Below are positions 12,301 through 23,600 of a DNA stretch of 64,000 bases, in pieces; position 1 is the stretch's first letter, and each line of letters starts with the position of its first letter. A program made the position numbers and the translations under genes. The DNA is from Gigantopelta aegis (Eukaryota > Mollusca > Gastropoda > Neomphalida > Peltospiridae), in contig NC_054701.1 in NCBI RefSeq assembly GCF_016097555.1, forward strand, positions 30,808,707-30,872,706, read 5' to 3'. The notes below the pieces were generated by a model that ran no database searches, had not been told where the DNA came from, and worked only from the letters and a program-made list of their open reading frames with translations.

Positions 12301-14009
12301 TATTGCATGTCAATTGCCCAGCATATGTTGGGAATGATTCACATTCCATAATAATTTCAACAAATGAATAATAGGTATCCTATTAACCATAAGCCATAAC
12401 TGGTATTAGTTTGATGCCATGGGTATTAGATACCCAGCATTTTATTAGACTTGGGTTTATAGACCAGTCATTTATATTCTGATTGTTTAGATTTAAATAT
12501 TGATTTAAAGCGATGTGTTACTTACCTAATTCTCAATCAAAATGATTATCTTTTCAACAAAATAGCACAATGCACACCCATAACATCCACCCACTTTGAA
12601 TTTTATTGTGCTCCAAGTTTTCAAATGATGTTTATAGAATGAATCTAATGAATTTGTTTCATTTTGGTGAGGGAGATGAAATTTCTTGGTTGACTGTGAG
12701 TTTCTGGGAATGATTGCCTATATATAATCCCCATTAGTGTTCTTCAGAGTATAGTATGTGCTTTAAAAAAAATGTTTTACTCCCTTTCTAGAAAAATCTT
12801 GAGAAAGTCTCGGGGAAAAAAGTCATATACTAAATTATAACGTAGTTACCTTCTATAAATAAAGTAATATATATATATTTTTTTTTTTTTAAATTATTTT
12901 TATCATTACTATTTTATTATTTATTATTGTTATATAGAGATCTTGATATTGATTCTGTTTTAGGATTTCATTGACATCAACCAACACCAGTTGGGTGCCA
13001 TGGGAGTGAGTCACCCGTCTCTAGACCAGATTGTCCTCGTGTCAGCCAAGTACGGTCTGCACACAAAGCTCACTGGAGCCGGTGGTGGGGGCTGCACGTT
13101 TACACTCATTAGACCAGGTTGGTACACACGTTGAAGTAAATGTCTGAAGTATTCAAATACTGAGTAATTATTTTTGTTTGAAATACAATGTACATAGATT
13201 GCAGGGCTCGAGCTTAGCAGTATTTTGGCTACCAATTTCTCACTCAGGCTACCAGATGTCTAAACCCGGTAGTCTGCCGTGCTACAAGATTGTTTTTGCA
13301 TATTTCACTTCATACCCAATAGACAATGTATTTTTATGCTGGGGTGTCATTAAACATTCATTCAGTAATATAGAGTGCTATAAATGTAGTTTTCATAAGT
13401 GTATATTTCACAGTATACTGCTCATGATTTAAAACAAAAAATAAAACATTTACCTTTTTTATTTTTTAAAATTATGGGCTACCAATTTTTACTGAGGACT
13501 ACCAGATTTTATAACCTAAGGTCAAGGCCTGATGATTGTGTTAAGTCAATAACACTAGTTCATGAGGAATGTACCATTTCCTGTTCATATAAAATGCATT
13601 TAGAACCATTACATGAAATCTTCAATAACATAAATAGAGTGAATATTGTTTAACAACCATATAAGTATTATGATAATTAGAAACATTAGAAATAGTTCAT
13701 TTGGATGTAAAGTTATTTTTTTACAAGAAACACTGTCTTGAGAAAATGGTGAAAACCATGCATTGAAAACTTAAAATCTGTTCAAAAGTGAAGTTACGTG
13801 AAAAATAGAAGCCATAACTGATACAAGGGCTGCATTAGATTCTAAAGTGTTAACTTGATATTTCAGATACACCACCAGACACAATATCAGCCCTGAGACA
13901 GGAACTTGAAAACTTGGGATTTTCATCCTGGGAGACAAAATTAGGTTCATTTGGCATTATTCAGCATTTCAGCAGCAATGGAACCTTCGATATACCCGTA
14001 AATTTGTGA
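3379..14009 (+). CDS. MVK: Mevalonate kinase, nine coding exons
   Basis: This enzyme is a GHMP-family kinase that uses ATP to phosphorylate mevalonate to 5-phosphomevalonate in the isoprenoid and sterol pathway. Coding exons are 3379-3450, 6119-6266, 7445-7598, 8551-8810, 9279-9324, 9878-9968, 11790-11906, 12964-13117 and 13867-14009. All are bounded by AG and GT, every junction keeps phase, and they sum to 1185 nt, giving 394 aa (human 396). The start gives [20 protein letters not shown], so the GHMP motif 1 with the catalytic Lys region is at residues 9-18. Motif 2 ([12 protein letters not shown]) is at 138-149. HGNPSGIDN places the catalytic Asp at 205, and motif 3 ([10 protein letters not shown]) is at 331-340. 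The human LPPG before GLGSS reads LPAS here, which still fits the family pattern. No break is visible, so the gene looks functional. The 5' UTR and promoter are not resolved. The introns hold several SINEs and MITEs, listed separately. Confidence 0.96.
5020..5302 (+). repeat. SINE type B in mevalonate kinase intron 1
   Basis: It contains GGATCGAACCACCTCAG (B-box region), ATATAAAAGTTCGCTTGCTG, TGTCAGAATTACCAAATG and the tail GTGTCATTAAATAAAACAAAC. The 5' head is partial. Confidence 0.75.
5560..5965. mobile_element. MITE-like element with GGGGCGAGTTGACC words at both ends
   Basis: The left end begins GGGAGCAGATCAACTCGCCC. The right end carries TTGGGGTGAGTTGTCC and TGGGGCGAGTTGACC and closes with CAACATTC. 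The ends are inverted relative to each other. Flanking 8-mers AATATAAT (5552-5559) and AAAATAAT (5966-5973) look like a target duplication with one mismatch. No transposase reading frame is seen. A partial second copy is at 24761-24925. Confidence 0.6.
6921..7020. repeat. Compound trinucleotide-rich simple repeat
   Basis: A run of TAC, CAA, GATAAT and ATT units in mevalonate kinase intron 2. The 113-residue open frame over it (Thr, Asn and Tyr runs) is an artefact of the repeat. Confidence 0.9.
8150..8325. repeat. Degenerate TA-flanked MITE
   Basis: It starts TTACAGTGAAAGCCCTGAAAAC and ends GGTTTAGAGAGGTTTTAG. This resembles the better-kept copies at 42223-42388 and 62917-63063, whose ends are CAGTGAAACCTGTC and its complement. 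It lies in mevalonate kinase intron 3. Confidence 0.4.
10202..11530 (+). repeat. SINE body split by a MITE
   Basis: The left part (about 10202-10259) has CCAACCAGTGATCTG and GGTATATCAAATGC. The right part (11463 to about 11530) resumes with TCAAATGCTGTGGTATGTGC and GCATATAAAAGATCCC. Together they read as one continuous SINE body with the 1.2-kb element at 10260-11462 removed. Confidence 0.7.
10260..11462. mobile_element. 1.2-kb MITE-like element with GGGCTAGTGG clusters at both ends
   Basis: The termini AGAGTTTCGACAAAT and (reverse complement of the right end) CAGAGTATGACAAAT are inverted repeats. Inside each end are several copies of GGCTAGTGG or its complement CCACTAGCC. A perfect 8-bp duplication TCAAATGC flanks it at 10252-10259 and 11463-11470, and the insertion site is inside a SINE. 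No transposase is visible. Short open frames at 10385-10657 and 10888-11082 show no recognisable domain. An 8-bp duplication fits hAT-like and a few other superfamilies. Confidence 0.72.
11965..12200 (+). repeat. SINE type D in mevalonate kinase intron 7
   Basis: It contains GGGTACAGAGTTCGCAGCCC (B-box region), CCGGTACCGGCTCC, the block CTCTCTCACTAACCACTAAC, CCCACTGTCCTGGACAGAC and GCCCAGGACAGCATGCTTGA. The extreme 5' head is truncated. Confidence 0.75.
13203..13531. mobile_element. Small element with GGCTACCAATTT words, probable MITE
   Basis: It begins CAGGGCTCGAGC. GGCTACCAATTTCTCACTCAG near the left and GGGCTACCAATTTTTACTGAG near the right are direct rather than inverted, and it closes near GGTCAAGGCCTG. 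It also encloses the short tail motif ATGCTGGGGTGTCATTAAAC seen again at 36005-36083. The boundaries are approximate. Confidence 0.4.
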
Positions 14010-14377
14010 TAAACATAATTATAGTTCTACATGGTCAAATATTCATCAGTATGACTGGGATTGATTTGCACCGAACAAATGACTGAAAATACATTTCTTT
14101 TTTGTTTGTTTTTTGTGTGAAAAGTTTGTCCTAAAAATGTAACATAAAATCATCATTAATAATTGGAAACATTTAATATATTTTTAATGCATTTTTTTGG
14201 AAATTCAAATTGATTTCACGTACAATTATTTTAACTCTCACATGAAATTAAGTTCAATACCCTGCAAAATTGGCACGTAGAAGCAATGCAATTTTCATTT
14301 GAATTGCTAGGAATGTTAAATAATGCACCTTGTAAATATGTACATGAGATCAATTGTTTTAATTTATAACTTATCAA

Positions 14378-14383
14378 AATAAA
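14378..14383 (+). promoter_or_regulatory. Candidate polyadenylation signal of mevalonate kinase
   Basis: AATAAA lies 369 bp after the stop codon in an AT-rich 3' flank. Other AT-rich hexamers occur nearby, so the true cleavage site is not fixed by sequence alone. Confidence 0.4.
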
Positions 14384-14673
14384 TTGTTTTATTTATTATT
14401 TGCTAAATTAGTGACTGAAAGCATTATTTTTCAAAAATTATAAATCGAGATATCATTTTACTGTGTTTACTTGTTGTCATCCTGTCTGATAAGTAAAATA
14501 CTATTGTTGTGTATTATTTGTTGTTTACATGTGCTGTTATCAGGCATGGATCCTGCATTTTATAATGGAGGGGACCCGTAATTATTAATATAATATGTCT
14601 TTAATTAACACTGATAATGAGATTTCTCACCATGTACGAAGTAAAATTTAATTACTCCGACCACACCATATAA

Positions 14674-14720
14674 GGGGAGGTAACACTCTATCACTCCTGA
14701 GACGAGTTGAAGGAGAGTCA
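14674..14720 (-). repeat. Single-copy relative of the 48-bp satellite unit
   Basis: Read on the minus strand this gives TGACTCTCCTTCAACTCGTC, then TCAGGAGTGATAGAGTG, then TTACCTCCCC. The 48-bp array at 47524-49491 is entered by GACTCTCC and repeats TTGAACTAGTCTCGGGTGAG, GTGATGGGGTGC and GATACCTCCCC. The order of words is the same, with one 5-bp gap and a few substitutions. No second unit follows here. Confidence 0.6.
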
Positions 14721-15197
14721 TTTTTTTTATCACACCTTAGCATGTGAATTTATATGGTATCAATATAGTAATCTTAAATGGCTCACAATAATAACTTATG
14801 GGTGCCATTTAATTACTAAATCAGTCTCCTCATGTACTTGAATACTTGACCAAAAATGGAGAACTAGATCCATTGAGTCCCTCCTTAATCTGCGCCTGTA
14901 TTTTTGTTGTTGGTTAATAATTAAGTCTGTTCACTATTAAGTTCAAACTAAATTTTTAAAAATACATTCAGTACCAATTTTTTTTTCAGAAATGGTCTCA
15001 CAGGGCTAGTTGGAACATTTTAAAGAGAAAAATGTGATCAATGTGACTCACAAAATATATATATTTTTAAACCAAATATGCTAAAAGACAAAAATAATTA
15101 AAACCCGTCAAGCATCAAAACTGCCTGCCCCATGTGGCTAGTTCTAGAATGATCCTGTATGACTTGTCTAATAGCTCAAGTGTAAGTTAACTATATT

Positions 15198-15580
15198 ATT
15201 ATTTATTACCCCAGCAGGCACTCATAACGGGGAAAATTAAAATTACTACTATTGGGGAAATTTGACGTAAACAAACCAATCATCTTGTCGGTACTATATC
15301 TGTGAACCGTGAATAATATACTAAGTTAAAGCAATACCCAGAACAGTGTAAAGTGGTTTACATTGTTTCTATATACATGGACGTGTAGCCAATGTAGGCG
15401 ATATCGAAAAGTAAAGCCTTTAAAAAAACTCCAAATAGCTGGGGTAATAAATAGAATAACAAACTCGGTACCAGTTATCAAATTTATGTCCCGAGTGAAA
15501 TAATTTTCACTCGTGACAAATGAAAATGATTTCACTCGGGACATAAATTTGATAATGACTGGTAACTTGTTTATTATCCT
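15198..15580. repeat. Fold-back segment with a long palindrome
   Basis: TATTTATTACCCCAGC near 15198 is complementary to GCTGGGGTAATAAATA at about 15438-15453. Next to it, the arms at about 15465-15500 and 15529-15566 are near-perfect inverted copies centred on ATTTATGTCCCGAGTGAAAT, with a loop of about 28 bases. It is probably a palindromic MITE. Confidence 0.6.
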
Positions 15581-15929
15581 CTATGTACTGTATTGTGTAC
15601 ATGTTGGTAGTCCCGTTTGAAATTATTCCTCACACTTCATGCTTTTGTGAATGAACCACTGAACAAGAATATGGTGCAATAACTCCGATTGTTGGAAACT
15701 AGTCAAACCCTTCTAAAAAGGCTACCAAGTTTATCTACAAACTATATCTTACTACACAGGTCATCTTTATAGTGAGGTACAACTTGCATAAATGTGTATG
15801 CACAGAGGATATACTTAAATACATTTTATAGACAATTGGTGGATAAACGAGGTGCCTTTATAGATTGTGTTGTGTATGCAGTATAAAACTTAATTTATAG
15901 ATATGCATATTGTTATAATAATGCATATA

Positions 15930-16671
15930 CAGTAGAATCTCATAGGCTCGAACACGAAATGATCGAACTGCTATTCTTGAACCAAGGACAAACTCCTAAA
16001 TTTTTCTGCACTGAAGGTTGGAATAACACTTTGGTTGAATGCAAGCCTTCTCACACAATTATGTCAGTCCTGTCAGAGAGAAGTCAGTGTAATTAACATT
16101 TCATTCAAACTGATAATTCATTAAATTTCAAGAAACTACACCCTTGATTCTCATTTATTATATATATACACACATGTAGGTGCAATTGGGAATTATTATC
16201 TCAAGATATTTTAGCAGCTACTTACTTGGCAACTGACCAATCGCCAGTGGCTGCATCATTGCCTATGGACCATTATGCAACCAACTGAAAGAAAGGCTGT
16301 CGACAGTGATTGCCGTGTGCGGTTTTATAACAGTAAGACAGACCTCGTGCACTGGTTCGACATAGGATGGCAACAATTTTGCCTCCGTTATGCGTGTGCA
16401 AGTTGTAGTTAATTCCATAAAATCAAAGCAAGTTCAAACATTTTGCTTGATTATGCGAACACTAATTTCTTTTGCCGTATACAATGCAAATAACTTTTTG
16501 GAATCTTTTAGTTCACACAAAATTATAAATAAATATACCTGGGCTTTAAATCGTTCAAGAATAATTTCAGATTATAAAAGATTACGGACTCCTGAAGGTA
16601 GCAGAATGCTGGTTTCTAACTAGTCAATGTGTCGAACAAATTATAGTGTTCGACCCAATGTGATTCTACTG
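15930..16671. mobile_element. 742-bp TA-flanked element with 27-bp inverted ends
   Basis: The left end reads CAGTAGAATCTCATAGGCTC then GAACAC. The right end, reversed, reads CAGTAGAATCACATTGGGTC then GAACAC. TA precedes the left end, and the right flank is CA, a likely decayed TA. The CAGT start and TA target suggest a non-autonomous Tc1/mariner-type element. The 77-residue open frame inside (16390-16623) shows no DDE motif. Confidence 0.65.
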
Positions 16672-18549
16672 CATTTTAAAATCAGTATGCAAAGATTCAA
16701 GCTATATGCATTCCATTACTGGGCACATGCTGTTGTTAAGCATACATGATTTTTAGTTTGAAAAATAATGTTCAGTGGACATGTATGTGGTTAATAATAA
16801 AATGTGTTAAAATAACTTTTCAGTATTGTTATTTTTCATCCTTCTACTCACTGATTTCAGTAGCCTATTAGTGGATTGCTTTCTCTCTCAACTCTGAGCA
16901 AAGAGCCACAGTTACCTGTTTTTGAAAACTTTTTTTTTTTACTTGGAAAGCACTAGTGAACAAACAACACAGAAAACCAGTTTGCTGAACAAGCAGGCAA
17001 GATTTATTTATTTACACAAAATACAGCTTTATTTTAATACATTATGCTATTATGTATACAACATTTTATTAATGGGTATTGAAAAATAGATGTGTATACT
17101 TCTCTAGTGGATTGAGAGTATTCTGTACATGGCCCTAAATAATGATCAAATAATGGTGAGCAATTATTGTGGAACTAAGTATTTTTATCCAACTGTAAAG
17201 AACATGTACTGATACTAAAAAGAGCCTACTGTTTCACAGGATTGTTTATTCTTTCTTACATATCAATAATAGAAAAGATCTTTAAAAAAAAAAAAAAAAA
17301 AAAATTCTTGATCCAACATATAATGTAAGTCTAACTTGTATCTTCTAAATTTTAATTGTTTAATGCTCACTGTTGTTTATATAGCAAATGTAGAAAATTA
17401 GGGATTTTTCATGCAGCTTATCTAACAAATACATAAGAAAAAGTCTACCTTACACCTCAGTTTTAAATATTTAATATATATATATTTAAATAAAAATTAA
17501 ATGATATAATACAGATACACCACAGGACAATCTATATGCAATAAAAGTTAATTTTGGGAGTAAATTTTGTTTTTGATTTTAAATTCTTAAATAATACCTT
17601 TTTCCTATTGACATTTGTCAAAATCATAACATACATCTGTTTTGGCGACAAAAGAAAATGTGCACATCACAGTACCAAAACAACCATGTAGGAAAGTAAT
17701 TATCAGTAGAGTTATATACAGTCCAGTAGATATTATTTACACTAATTATGCAAATTTGTAAATATATTATACACTGAATCATATTGTCATTTTTGTCGGT
17801 CACGACTTAAATAAAGTAAATTATAAAATATTGGTGTTCTTAAAATTTAGTCAAATCCAGTTAAGTGACATAAAAGTTGCGATTGTTGTCATCAAACACA
17901 CAAAAAAGAGCTCAAGTTGTAGGATCGGCTGGATTAATACTTTTGATAAATTTTGACGTTCTGCAGCTTATAGACAAATTTATAAGAAAATTTCAGCAAT
18001 GTGCATGCTAACTAATTATTATTGTTTGCTATCATGTTCATTTTATCATTATAGCATGTAACCATTGCTGTGTGTTCAGTTAATCACCACCAAAACAATC
18101 TTTAAATTTAGCGACATGAAGTATCTGTCTTGTACGACTGTGCTAAATTTTTATGCTCTTTAGCACTTCCTGATTTACAGTAAACAAATTGTGAGAGAAG
18201 TAAGGGGTTTTAGGCACATTCACAAGGCCACCACCAAATAGATATCAAACAAGAAATACTTTTCACACCTTCCCCTCTCCCCTACGTTTTGGAACACACG
18301 CCCACATATCTAGATAATAGAATAGCCAAATGGTCATCACATGCCAGCAAGCAATCTTTACAACAGACACGAATGTGTGCGATGGTCATAAACCTTATGG
18401 ATCTTGTAGCCAAGGTCTCAGAAACTGTTTATAATGTATTGGGATCCCATTGTGAAAATCTCAGAGTGACGGTGACGGAAGGAGATGACCAGATCAGTTA
18501 ATGCTCGGTTCACTGCGTCCATGACTTGATACATCCAGCTGCATCAGTG
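16672..18549. other. AT-rich spacer between the convergent genes
   Basis: This stretch should hold the 3' UTR of SBDS (minus strand) and otherwise ordinary AT-rich DNA with a poly(A) run at about 17283-17304. I see no gene, RNA gene or clear repeat. The 70-residue open frame at 18289-18501 lies just downstream of the SBDS stop on the other strand and resembles nothing I know. Confidence 0.5.
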
Positions 18550-20632
18550 TCATTCCAGTTTCTCATCTCCCTCCTCAACCTCCTTCAGACTGATGACCTC
18601 CAGCTGACCTTGACCTCGAGTCTCTGTCTGGATGAGCTCGTCGACCTCCCGATAACATCCGGGGTCAATCAGCAACACCTGGTAGAACAGAAAGAGATAT
18701 GTGTATTTCTGGGAACCTGTCCAAGATGTGGAAATGGTTTGATTACCATGAGCATTACACTCATCAAAAAGCATCATCCGCGAAGTAGTCAAATTAGCCA
18801 GTGACTAATTTCTTATGCAGACTAGTTAAAAATGTAATCTGGTAAGTAAAACCTGAGAGACTCCTTTTTCAAATATTTGTTTTTCAAAAACAAACTGCAC
18901 CAAAAACATTGCTAAAACAAAAGCCTTTCCAGGATGAATACTGCCAGACCATGGACACATTTCGCAACACTTTTAATCAACTCATTCAATATTACTAAAT
19001 TTAAGAAAAATATTAAGATTTATAATTACAACATAAATTCAAGGAAAGTATGTTAAAAACAATGACAAAAATATAGCTAGTCATACCATTTCTAGAGTTT
19101 CACCAAACTCATCTTTTTCCACATTTTTAGCCAGTTTCCTGAATTTGGTTCTCATCTTTTTGCCTTCTTTGGCTGAAAGAAATATTTTTATACATTTTAT
19201 TACAAACATTTATAACCAGTATGGTTTTCTTATTTACAACTACATGTATTCAGATAGCATGTAAAACTGAAAAGAGATTAATAAATATACACAGTTCAAT
19301 GAAATAAAACACAATGCATACTTAACACTATTAAATAAAAATAATGTAGATTATTTGAACATTTCACTTATGTCACCTGGAATAGTAACTCGTATTCGCA
19401 TGTACGCTCGCTGGATGTTGATGGTATCGGACTCCTTCATTGCTCGAATCACATCCAGTGCCTACAATCCACAAAAACATCAGGTTCGGTAATAATAATG
19501 TTGTGTCACTTTAAGCAAGATGGACATCTTCATGGCTAGCCCATGAGAACACTGGTGAAAGTTTGATAGGTAGATAATATATCAATAGTCATGAATGAGA
19601 ATACTGTTATGCCATACATGTATAATATTTTATATTTAAATAATATTAATTCTCATGAACGCGAATACATGTACTCTAAAATGTTACATTTAAAGTTATG
19701 TTATACAACATGAAAATCAAAATATGAGTGTTCAACAAACTTTGAAAAAGACACTAGCCCTCACAGAAGTTAGTAATACAGTTAATTATTTCCACTAACC
19801 AAGACCAAAAATTCACTAGCTGGGACCAATGGCTAGTAGATTTGTCAAATCCTAAAAATACTATAATCTAGAAAAACATGGAATTACTTGAGCCAATCTT
19901 AATAATAATAATTGGCGATATCTGCAGCAGCATGGTTTAAAGTTAACAATCAACGTTGCATAAACATTTTGAAAAGTGATTGTTACGCAAATAAACCTTT
20001 TTACATTCAACAGTCAACTTCATATAATTGTACATTAGGTAGACATTTTAAACAATGATCAGTCAGCAAACAAACATTTGTTTGACAGTCAATAGTCAAA
20101 TATGTGTTTGTGATATGTGTGTCATGTGTGATTGAACGAGTGTATGGGTTTTGTAAAATATTTATTTACATTTTACTCAAATTAATTTTTTCTACCACAT
20201 TCCATGTACCTGCTGTTTGGTACTCTTGGTTGGTTTGACTGACACGTGTAGATCACGCATTGCCTTCTCGATGAGCGTCACAGTGTACGGACGATTAGTC
20301 TCCGGGTTCACACACTTGTCAGCAATAATAGTCGCAATATCACGGAACATAGACTCCAGCTGGGCATGTCTTTCCTTCTCAGAAACCTGCACCTCACCTT
20401 TACTTAATATCTGTCAAATAGAAACATGATGTAAAAAGAATGTTGGCTGTTTCTTAACTGTTATAACATAAATGATTACAAAGCATTAATTATGGTAATC
20501 TAAACAAATAAAGAGTAACTTCAAGTGAATACCAAATGTACAATGTATATATAACCACAATGTTTTGATGACTTCACCATCTGAAAATGTTTTGGTCCAA
20601 GTATACATCTATACATGTCCAGCATGCATATA

Positions 20633-20679
<47 letters not shown>

Positions 20680-23600
20680 ATATAGACACACACATGTACA
20701 TGTATGTAATTAAATGTATACATTGTACATATGTACCTGTAGGTTATAAGATAAATAAAATATAAGCCACACAATTACAGGTATTTCAATGCTAATAGTC
20801 ATACTCAATTAGGGTTCAAACATGCTTTCTTAGACACACCTCAGTTGTGTGGGTTATCTCTAGATACAGTGAACTGTAGGTTAAATTGTCAGGGGCTGTG
20901 GAGCACAGAGCCATGCCTCCCCGTACTTGTTCTCTGTTAGTGTTACTGGACTAAGAAGGTAGGAAGTTCTGTAACTGATCAACTGAAATTCAAACTTATC
21001 TCTGGGACACATACCACTGAACAGAACCCCTAAAGTCAGAACCAAATTGTTAACAACTACAATAAATTACTCCAACCTTAAATTACAGTTACATTTCCCC
21101 TAAATTTTGTCTTGACACAAATCATAAAAAAAACATTACAGTGATACAGCTTCCACATGCAAGACTTTAACGATGTCACTGATATTGACTTCCATGAGAT
21201 TGCACAGGGCAAAATACATGATTCTTTCTGTTATCTGCCATTTTGCTTGTTTATGGAATACTCTTCAAGAGGGGTGGATAGATATGACGGAATCTAACAA
21301 TGACAACATCATGACATGTGCTAAGGTATAATGCACTCATGACGTCAGATTAATTATACATCACATACTTAGGAGGTTTCCACAAAAAAGCAAAATGGCA
21401 GACAACAGAAAACTGCATATATTTTGTCCTATGCAATCTCAGTGAAGTCAATATCGGTGATATCGTTAAAAGTCTTGCATGTGGAATCCGTGTCACTGTA
21501 ATGGGTTTTTTTCATGACATGTCTGGACAAAATCTGGGGGATGGAAATCTAACGGTAATTAAAGGTAGGAGAGTAATTTACCTTAGTTAATAATTTGGTT
21601 CGGACTTTAGTTTTAGTCCCTTCAAGTCTTCGAATTTCCATCCCTCAGGCAATTGCACTGACAATGCCAATCCAATACTTAAGTCCATTTAAAATGACGC
21701 TCATGGGCTTAAAAACAGGAAATTTTACTAAAATTACTTCATCATCTCCAAGGCGATATTTTCCATATTTAAGCACAGGGCTTAATTCAAGCGAATCCTG
21801 GTAATTTGTGCTTAGTAAGAGAGACAAGTCAGCATTAAAAGCCTATTGAAGCCTGTTTTTCATTAGCACGGTTTATTGTGCCTGGAAATGTACTTTTCCA
21901 TATCGGCATTTTCACAAGCGTATTACTCTACAAAATTTGACATCGTCTAATATACTTTGATGCCAATATAGTAAATACTTCATGTTATGACATCACTGCT
22001 CTGAAAAACTTGTGTGCGGAACAATACACTCATCAATAGATGTTTTTCCAGCATGTCAAATGCCTGTGTGTGGAATTGTGTATATAGAAAAGGTCCTATA
22101 TAAATGAACTGTATTGATAAACTCGCATTTGAAGCAGGCCTTACACTTTCCAAGTTACAGGTAGCTGTACACATCTCTGGTTTGACATTAATACTGGGAA
22201 TGAAACAAGCATCTACCAACCTCAAAGCTGATGAAACAAAATGCTATTTACCTGAAGACAGATTTCCGAGTGGTTGTCTGTTCCAAATATATTCTTGAGG
22301 TCCTCGGTTTTGGCCACCTCTCCTTTTGAGACATTTGTGAAGACAGTGTGAGTCTGTAATACTTCATCAATATCAGTTTCCCTGTAATGTATATATACAT
22401 GTACATTTACAACCATTATTGTAACTAGTCCAATACATTTACAGATGACGGCAGATGTATCAGACTATGTTGTATTAGCATAACTATGTGCAATGGCAAG
22501 GGTGCACACATAAAATTAAAACTCTTTGTTGTCAATGCAATTTCATTACTTTTTAATGGCATTTCTCATGAACCTTTTTGTCAGGGGTTCAAGAATTTAA
22601 AAAAAATTCAAGCTTGAAATTGGAACCTTTTTTTATGTAGGTGCATTATTGTTAAATTTGAGTTATTTTAATATACAATGTACTTAAAAAAAGAATATCA
22701 TACAAGTCTTGTAAATTAAAAAAGAATTGTCACTGTAATACCTTTCTAAATGCCAATATAAATTACTGTCATTAACCAATGATATTTATAAGTCAGTCTG
22801 GGAGGGAAAATAAAATACATGATCAAACTGGAACAAACAATCATTAATTATTAATATATTATTGGTAACCCAGTGTTATTATCACCCCAGTATTAAGGGG
22901 ACCAGACAACTCGGACTGGGGGACAACTCGGCCCAGACATCTCGGCCATGGGGTCGAGTTATTAGACTGATAGATGGGGCATGCTGTGACACATTATATG
23001 TGTGTTAAGTATGATAGTTGGCCATGTCGTAGTGTCGAAGTATTGTACTATAGTAATAATAATGCATTATACTGATAGATACCGCTAACTATATGGTCAC
23101 CATTAAGAATGACAATTGTGTATGTCGTAGGCACATATCGTAGTGTCAGATGGGTTTCTAGAAGTATTGTACTATAGAAATAATGCAAAAGACATCATAT
23201 GCCAAATTCCCACATTTATTACATTAAATACATACGCACATATGTACGCAAAAACCCCAACAGAACACATATACATAAATAGTTATAATAAAGAAATAAA
23301 ACACCAATCACCAAAAGAACATAGAAATAAAACGTCCAACAAAAGATAAAAGTCAGTGTTGTTACAACGATAAATAACTTTTGCATGTTTTTTCTGGGAT
23401 CATCTCCAATGTTTAGGTCACCGACTGTATAACAAAAACAAATTATTCGAACAGCGGAAACTATCTTCAAAGATAAATGGATCAGCAATTTATCAATTTA
23501 ACAAAAAACTAATTCTTTTATTTCTGTGAGAATACTTTAATTTAAAAAAAAAAAACACTTGTTCAACAATATTGTTCAACAACGGGCCAAGTTGTCTCGC

